Program-made: the position numbers and the translations under genes
Notes under the pieces: model-generated
The model's database searches: none
What the model was told of the DNA's origin: nothing
The model's input: the letters and a program-made list of their open reading frames with translations, nothing else
Source: an uncultured Coriobacteriaceae bacterium
GTDB taxonomy: Bacteria > Actinomycetota > Coriobacteriia > Coriobacteriales > Atopobiaceae
NCBI GenBank assembly: GCA_902786015.1
Contig: CADAAU010000010.1
Location: forward strand, 186,001-250,000
Reading direction: 5' to 3'
DNA length: 64,000 nt
Part shown: one piece after another, positions 59,322 to 64,000 of the stretch
Layout: the number at the start of each line of letters is the position of its first letter
How positions within the stretch are numbered: the stretch's first letter is position 1

Positions 59322-60116
59322 TCAAGAGAGACTGGTGTACAGCTCGGGGCGTCGATGCTCAAAGATGGGCATCGACTCGCGTGCGGACCTCAGGGACTGT
59401 GGATTGATGTCGCATACGAGTAGGTCGTCTGAGCCAGAGACGAGTGTGTTGCCCAGTGGGTCAAACACATAGCTCGTGCGTACGTAACGGCTTGCCCCAT
59501 GACAGACTCCCGCAACGAAGGTCTCGTTCTCGATGGCACGTGACCGCAGCAATGTTTGCCAGTGGAGCTCCTTGTTTGGACCGTCGTGCCATGCGGCGGG
59601 AAATACCACGAGGTCGCAACCGCTAAGCGATAGGGAGCGCGCGACTTCGGGAAACCGCAGATCGTAGCAGATGCCAAGACCCAGCGTGCAGAAGGGCGTC
59701 TGGACTGGCGTGCACAGCGCATTACCTGCGCACATACGGTCGGACTCGCGTACGGCATGCGCGTCGTACAAGTGGCACTTTTGGTATGTTGCAACAAGCG
59801 CGCCATCTGGGTTGGCGACGGCGGCGGTGTTGAAAGGACGGCCTCCGTCGGGGTTCGTCTCGCTCATCGTAAAGACGATCCAAAGGCGTTGTTGGCGGGC
59901 GATGTGGCAAATCTCCGTCGCAAATGGTCCGTCGCAGGGCTCGGAGAGGTTGAGCAATTCCCTTGCGGTGAGTTCGTGGGGACACATCAGGTTTTCGGGG
60001 AACACGAGCAGCGACACGCCGCGTTCGCGAGCGCGGAGCGCGACTGATCTCGTCTGCGCGAGAACGTCTCCGTCAGTGGGATACCCCGTCTGTGCAAGGC
60101 CTATCGTATAGCTCAT
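59322..60116 (-). CDS. Carbon-nitrogen hydrolase (nitrilase superfamily)
   Basis: A 264-residue amidohydrolase with the Glu-Lys-Cys triad: Glu in LLVFPENLMCPHE, Lys in ATYQKCHLYDAH and Cys in GLGICYDLRFPEVARSL. The WHDGPNKELHWQTLLRSRAI segment is typical of the omega-amidase / Nit branch. It should hydrolyse a small amide such as deaminated glutathione or an omega-amide; which one is open. ATG 60116 follows AGGAGG. It stands between the hypothetical membrane gene and the hydrogenase-GGDEF gene, all on the minus strand. Confidence 0.92.
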   Translation of the reverse strand: MSYTIGLAQTGYPTDGDVLAQTRSVALRARERGVSLLVFPENLMCPHELTARELLNLSEPCDGPFATEICHIARQQRLWIVFTMSETNPDGGRPFNTAAVANPDGALVATYQKCHLYDAHAVRESDRMCAGNALCTPVQTPFCTLGLGICYDLRFPEVARSLSLSGCDLVVFPAAWHDGPNKELHWQTLLRSRAIENETFVAGVCHGASRYVRTSYVFDPLGNTLVSGSDDLLVCDINPQSLRSARESMPIFEHRRPELYTSLS

Positions 60117-60283
60117 GGGTGCACCTCCTGAACGAATCGTCAGATTGACATTATCGTACGTCAACGTTGATTGGTGCACGTTGGGGATACTCTCCACCTC
60201 CCGCCACTCGCCCCGCGCGCTCGTTTTCTGGTCGTATACAGATTGCTCAAAACGCTTTCCGCAGCGTGGTTTTGCTCCGTTGG

Positions 60284-62047
60284 CTATCGACGTGTCGCAC
60301 CGCTTGTCTTGTAGTATAGGGCCTTGTCGGCATACATTGCCGCGTCGGCATGCCGCTGTAGTGCATTGAAGTCCTCGTCGAAGTCGTCGCAGTACGACAT
60401 ACCTATCGCGACACTTACACCTTGGCTAAGTAGGTGTTCCTTGACCTCTGCCATGCCGTCAGACAACTCCTCGCGTCTGAAGTCCTGAAGGATGACGAGG
60501 AATTCATCTCCTCCCGTGCGGAACACACGCTCGCGACCGAATTTGTTTGCCAGCGCCTTGCCGGTTGAGATGATGAGCAGGTCTCCCGCTGCGTGACCCT
60601 TCGTGTCGTTCTCGTGCTTGAGGCCGTTGACGTCGACTACGATAACGCCAAGGGAATGGCCATGTCCATACAGCTCTCCACTCGCCCGCTCGAGTGCGTT
60701 TCGGTTCAGAACGCCCGTGAGCTGGTCGTCAAAGGACATGCGAGACAGGTAGAGGGCTTCTTCCTTTTCGAAGTATACGCAGTTGTAACGTGTGTTGAAC
60801 CCATTGTGGATGGCAACGACCATCTCGTGACAGCTTTCGTATCCGCAAGCAGAGCAGTTGACGTGACGCGATTCCTCGTCATCCTTGTGGAGGGAGTGGA
60901 AGATGATGCGGCTCTCCTCTTTGGAGGGGATCTTCACGTCGCATGATGCGCTTTGGTCTACGAACGAGGAGCGATACGAGTCCACGTCCAACGACGAGAA
61001 CTGTTCGTTGAGGCGTGCAAGTCGCTCTTTGCAGGTGAGGTCTGGGTTCCACGGCGATGTCGCGAGTCGACTCTTGCTGTTGGCGCGGATACGCTGGATT
61101 TGGACAAGCCCGCCGTCTTCGCGCTCTTCGTCAGCGCGCGCCGTGCCTTCTATGCATCCTTCCTGGCAGTTGAGGGCGTCTATGAGTGCGTACGAAAGGC
61201 CATCAGAAAAGATGCTGCGCCTGTTCTTCTCAAACCGCTCGTAAAGGTATTGTTTGCCCGATAGGATGCGGATGGGCGTGTCGTCGCCCAAGAACCAACG
61301 CACGTTGTCGGCAAGACCGCCTGGGGCGGGATAGTACGAGCCCAAGCCGTAGTCGAGATCGTCTTGGTAAGGGGTAGCGGCGTGCGGATATTCACGGATG
61401 TGGCGGATGAGCTTGGGGAACGTGACGTTGTACTGTACGAGGTCGGGGTAACGCTCTACCTCGAGGCTCTTGCCAATGCAAGGACCAATAAACGCGAGTT
61501 TATCGGTGATGCCGAGCTCTTCGCGACAATAGGTTGCCAAACACATGAGTGGGCTCTTTATGGGCATGAGGTGGCTTATCATGTCGGGCGCCCAGTGCTC
61601 AATGTAGGAGACGACAACGGGGCAAGAGGTCGATACCATACCTTCCATGTCCTCTTCTTTGATGCACTTAAGATAGGCCCACGTACAGAGGTCTGCTCCC
61701 AAGGAGACGGGGAGGATGCGCCGAACACCTTGGGTCTTTAGGGCGCCAAGGATATCGTGGTACTCATGTGGATACTTTGCTTCAAGCGACGGGGCTACCA
61801 ACACAGAGATTGCATCGCCGGCGGCGAGGTCTTCAAACAGCCGGTCGGTGTCGTCCATGTAATCGCGCGCACCATGCGTGCAAACATCAATGCATGCGCC
61901 GCATACGATACAGCGATCCGAGTTTATTTTGATTGACGAGTGCTTGGGTCCGCTGAACGAGACACTTGCGCCAAACGAGCTGCAGATGCGCACGCAACGG
62001 TTGCATCCTACGCACTTTTCGTTCGTAAAAATAAGCCCCTCGCTCAC
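60284..62047 (-). CDS. Iron-hydrogenase-like/GGDEF sensor protein
   Basis: A 587-residue cytosolic protein with four modules. Residues 12-62 hold two [4Fe-4S] ferredoxin sites (CVGCNRCVRIC, CIVCGACIDVC). Residues about 80-300 are an [FeFe]-hydrogenase large-subunit C-terminal domain with cluster-ligand candidates in TSCPVVVSYIEHW, GPCIGKSLE and NCQEGCIEG; the TSCCPAW of active enzymes is reduced to TSCP. Then a CSACGYESC...C Fe-S module (about 395-425), and a GGDEF domain with RTGGDEFLVI (about 440-587). It looks like a redox or H2 sensor that controls cyclic-di-GMP synthesis; no EAL domain is present. ATG at 62047. Confidence 0.85.
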   Translation of the reverse strand: MSEGLIFTNEKCVGCNRCVRICSSFGASVSFSGPKHSSIKINSDRCIVCGACIDVCTHGARDYMDDTDRLFEDLAAGDAISVLVAPSLEAKYPHEYHDILGALKTQGVRRILPVSLGADLCTWAYLKCIKEEDMEGMVSTSCPVVVSYIEHWAPDMISHLMPIKSPLMCLATYCREELGITDKLAFIGPCIGKSLEVERYPDLVQYNVTFPKLIRHIREYPHAATPYQDDLDYGLGSYYPAPGGLADNVRWFLGDDTPIRILSGKQYLYERFEKNRRSIFSDGLSYALIDALNCQEGCIEGTARADEEREDGGLVQIQRIRANSKSRLATSPWNPDLTCKERLARLNEQFSSLDVDSYRSSFVDQSASCDVKIPSKEESRIIFHSLHKDDEESRHVNCSACGYESCHEMVVAIHNGFNTRYNCVYFEKEEALYLSRMSFDDQLTGVLNRNALERASGELYGHGHSLGVIVVDVNGLKHENDTKGHAAGDLLIISTGKALANKFGRERVFRTGGDEFLVILQDFRREELSDGMAEVKEHLLSQGVSVAIGMSYCDDFDEDFNALQRHADAAMYADKALYYKTSGATRR

Positions 62048-62329
62048 AGGAACCTCCGCTTGCGATGTGCCGGCACATGTAGATAGAAGACACTATACAT
62101 GACGAGTGATGGGAGTAGTCCCTTGAAGACACGACAACCGGCTTAGCGGAGTGTATTGTAATATGGCTGCTGTACGGTGCGCCTTCCGAACTTCATACTG
62201 GCACGATGCCCGAACCAAAAGGTTGCGATAATGGGCTCGGTGGGACATATTGTCTTTGCTTTTTCGATTCGAATGGTAGGGTTGGTAGACAGCAGATTCT
62301 CGAGTTCGGCAGTGACGGTGGAGGTTCGC

Positions 62330-63928
62330 ATGGTTTTCAGCGTGCCCGTAAACGACCCCTTGGAGGTCGCTGTGCTTGCGGAAGCAGGTGCAGGTGAGCT
62401 GTATTGCGGCATGCAGGAGGCTTGGTGGGTCGAGCGATATGGCGACCATGACTCGGTCAGTCGTCGGCAGGGGAGAGCGAATCTCGCATCACGCGAAGAG
62501 CTTGCCATGACGGCCATCGAGGCTCGAAGGCATGGCTTGCCCCTGTTGTTGGCACTCAACGGACAGTATGACGAGCATCAGCTGGATTATCTTGTTGAGC
62601 TTGCGGATGCCTTTGAGGAAATGGGCGGAACGGGGATCATAGCACAGGATTTGGGTCTATTCCTGCGCCTAAGGGAGCATGGCAACGGACTCAAGCGGGT
62701 GTGCTCGATTTTGGCGGTATGTGCCAACGCACATAGTGTGATGGCCTATGCACGCCTTGGGGTATCTCGGGTGGTGTTTCCGCGATTCTTGGGCGCAGGT
62801 GAGATCGATACCATCCTTGATGCGTGTGCGCGAGAGGGCGTGCGGATGGAGGCCGAGAGCATGGTCTTCTTTGACAAATGCCCCATGGTCGACGGCTATT
62901 GCTCGCATTACCATGGCGTCAGCTATCCCGATCGCACGGGCGCAGATGCCGATCTGCCAGGAGAGCCGCTTTACGTGTTTGATACGACATATCGCACACA
63001 CGCCTGCCTGGGGAAGAGCTGTGACTACTTGGAGCCGTACCCGTGTGCCGCATGCGAACTCGAACGATTGGAACGAGGTGGCGTGGGCTTTGGGAAGCTC
63101 GGCGGAAGAGGGCGGCCGCTCGATGAGCGCGTGCGTGCGCTCGAGTTTCTGCGTGCAGCGCGGGGGATGGCCGGCGACAAAAGCCGTGCGGAGCTCTACA
63201 AACGGACTTTCGGACAACCATGTGCCTGCTACTATGGGAAGTCCATTCAAAGTCGCACTGCCATCGAGCCTATGGGAATAGCAGACAGTCGTGGCCGCGT
63301 GATTGTGGGGGATTGCAAAGACGGATCGTTGTTGCGAGCATCCATTCGCCAATTGGGTGATATGGGCGGCACGGAAACGCGCCGCGGTGATAGGCCTGCA
63401 CGGGTCACGCTCGCAATCGGGCCTCTGCCGCAGTCCGAGCTGGAGCCCGAACGCTGGGCAGACACCCTTCGCCTTTTGTGCCAGTCGATTTCTGTGAGCC
63501 ATTGTTCCGACGTATCTTTGTGCGTAAACGATGTCGGCACGTTCGTGGCGCTCACATGCTCGTACGACTCCATCGTGAGCTCTTTGGGGTCTGACTGGAT
63601 CGGGCGCATCGATGTTGCGGTGGGACCGTTGCTCACGCGAGGAGACAAACCCGCGGAGTTCGAGCATTTTCTCTCATCCGTCGAAAATCCCCCACGACCC
63701 GTCTGGGACCTTGAGGGCAGGCCGCGCACGCTCTGCCATCGCAGCATAAAAGGCAATCTAACCGTTACGGACGAAGGGCTGGCCAACGGTTATCCGCCAT
63801 ATCTTTTGTGGGATCACTGGAACCGTCAGATGGATTTCGACGCACGCACGACCTATCGCAGGGCGCTCGAGTTTGTTGCCGGGGATAGGAGAGAAGAAGG
63901 GTTTCTCGCATACCATCCACGCGAGTAG
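62330..63928 (+). CDS. Peptidase-U32-like protein
   Basis: A 532-residue protein with the TIM-barrel-like U32 start: MVFSVPVNDPLEVAVLAEAG, ELYCGMQEAWW and GIIAQDLGLFLRLREHG. Cysteines in DKCPMVDGYCSHYH, CLGKSCDYLEPYPCAACE and PCACYYGK could bind an iron-sulfur cluster, as in UbiU/UbiV-related members. ATG 62330 follows GGAGG; an extension to 62177 is not supported by a site. Divergent from the hydrogenase-GGDEF gene. Substrate unknown; members modify RNA or quinones as well as cleaving peptides. Confidence 0.82.
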   Translation: MVFSVPVNDPLEVAVLAEAGAGELYCGMQEAWWVERYGDHDSVSRRQGRANLASREELAMTAIEARRHGLPLLLALNGQYDEHQLDYLVELADAFEEMGGTGIIAQDLGLFLRLREHGNGLKRVCSILAVCANAHSVMAYARLGVSRVVFPRFLGAGEIDTILDACAREGVRMEAESMVFFDKCPMVDGYCSHYHGVSYPDRTGADADLPGEPLYVFDTTYRTHACLGKSCDYLEPYPCAACELERLERGGVGFGKLGGRGRPLDERVRALEFLRAARGMAGDKSRAELYKRTFGQPCACYYGKSIQSRTAIEPMGIADSRGRVIVGDCKDGSLLRASIRQLGDMGGTETRRGDRPARVTLAIGPLPQSELEPERWADTLRLLCQSISVSHCSDVSLCVNDVGTFVALTCSYDSIVSSLGSDWIGRIDVAVGPLLTRGDKPAEFEHFLSSVENPPRPVWDLEGRPRTLCHRSIKGNLTVTDEGLANGYPPYLLWDHWNRQMDFDARTTYRRALEFVAGDRREEGFLAYHPRE

Positions 63929-63931
63929 ATC

Positions 63932-64000
63932 ATGCTACGCGTGCTCGATGACGCACGAGTGCCGCTTGAACGCTGGGTCGCCGCTGCGTGCATGTGCATC
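63932..64000 (+). CDS. Start of a further gene, cut by the window edge
   Basis: An open frame from ATG 63932 (MLRVLDDARVPLERWVAAAC) to the window end, three bases after the U32-like stop. No strong ribosome site is seen, so coupling to the upstream gene would be needed. Only 23 codons are visible and no family can be named. Confidence 0.35.
   Translation, partial: MLRVLDDARVPLERWVAAACMCI

Overview
The window reads as a chromosomal segment of a Gram-positive, mid-GC actinobacterium, most likely of class Coriobacteriia (Atopobiaceae/Olsenella-like). This is an inference from the gene mix: DUF1846 and DUF1848 proteins, NikR, an NlpC/P60 protein with a long coiled coil, two YkuD L,D-transpeptidases, a ChW-repeat amidase, a Pth2-type peptidyl-tRNA hydrolase, iron-sulfur aldo/keto reductases, strong AGGAGG-like ribosome sites and several TTG starts. 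I found no rRNA, tRNA, CRISPR array or intact insertion sequence.

Layout. 1-17.4 kb: housekeeping and envelope genes (DUF1846, nikR, an HSL-like hydrolase lacking its nucleophilic Ser, asnS, an NlpC/P60 hydrolase, DUF1848, an ATP-grasp ligase divergent from murJ, a CorA-like channel, a C26 amidohydrolase, a ferredoxin-type aldo/keto reductase, pth2, and a lipase translationally coupled to glpK). 17.6-26.7 kb: cell-surface genes (zinc-ribbon membrane protein, two L,D-transpeptidases with a calcium-loop-like insertion, a MIF homologue, a ChW amidase). 26.7-30.9 kb: a redox cluster of higher GC (flavodoxin, aldo/keto reductase, SDR, UPF0303) preceded by a TetR remnant, then a CAT-fold acetyltransferase.

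31.1-45.9 kb is a defence island: an ABC-type ATPase plus TOPRIM pair resembling PARIS/OLD-type systems, a PLD-helicase-DUF3427 protein, and a tight four-gene operon of an McrB-type AAA+ protein with an EVE-like insertion, McrC, a DUF262 protein and a DUF262-DUF1524 (HNH) protein. The operon appears to join McrBC and GmrSD-like type IV restriction modules. The island ends in a decayed HEAT-like gene with an in-frame amber codon.

45.9-52.2 kb: a MerR regulator divergent from an Old-Yellow-Enzyme-type reductase with a textbook 19-bp-spacer MerR promoter, a pair of cyclophilin-like-domain genes, then a gene graveyard (GH1, TetR, aldo/keto reductase and UPF0303 fragments, the last two fused) that mirrors the cluster at 27-30 kb, and a YARHG protein. 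52.6-64 kb: FKBP isomerase, murI, a DeoR regulator, a sodium:solute symporter, a GH13 amylase, a nitrilase-family amidohydrolase, an unusual iron-hydrogenase-like/GGDEF sensor, a U32-like protein and the start of a further gene.

Intergenic DNA holds a dispersed hairpin family (2.0, 22.0, 22.2 and 52.4 kb) with a conserved loop and stems that differ between copies yet stay complementary. One copy appears inserted inside another. A separate 157-bp foldback lies at 7.6 kb and a cluster of about 26-bp repeats at 54.1 kb.
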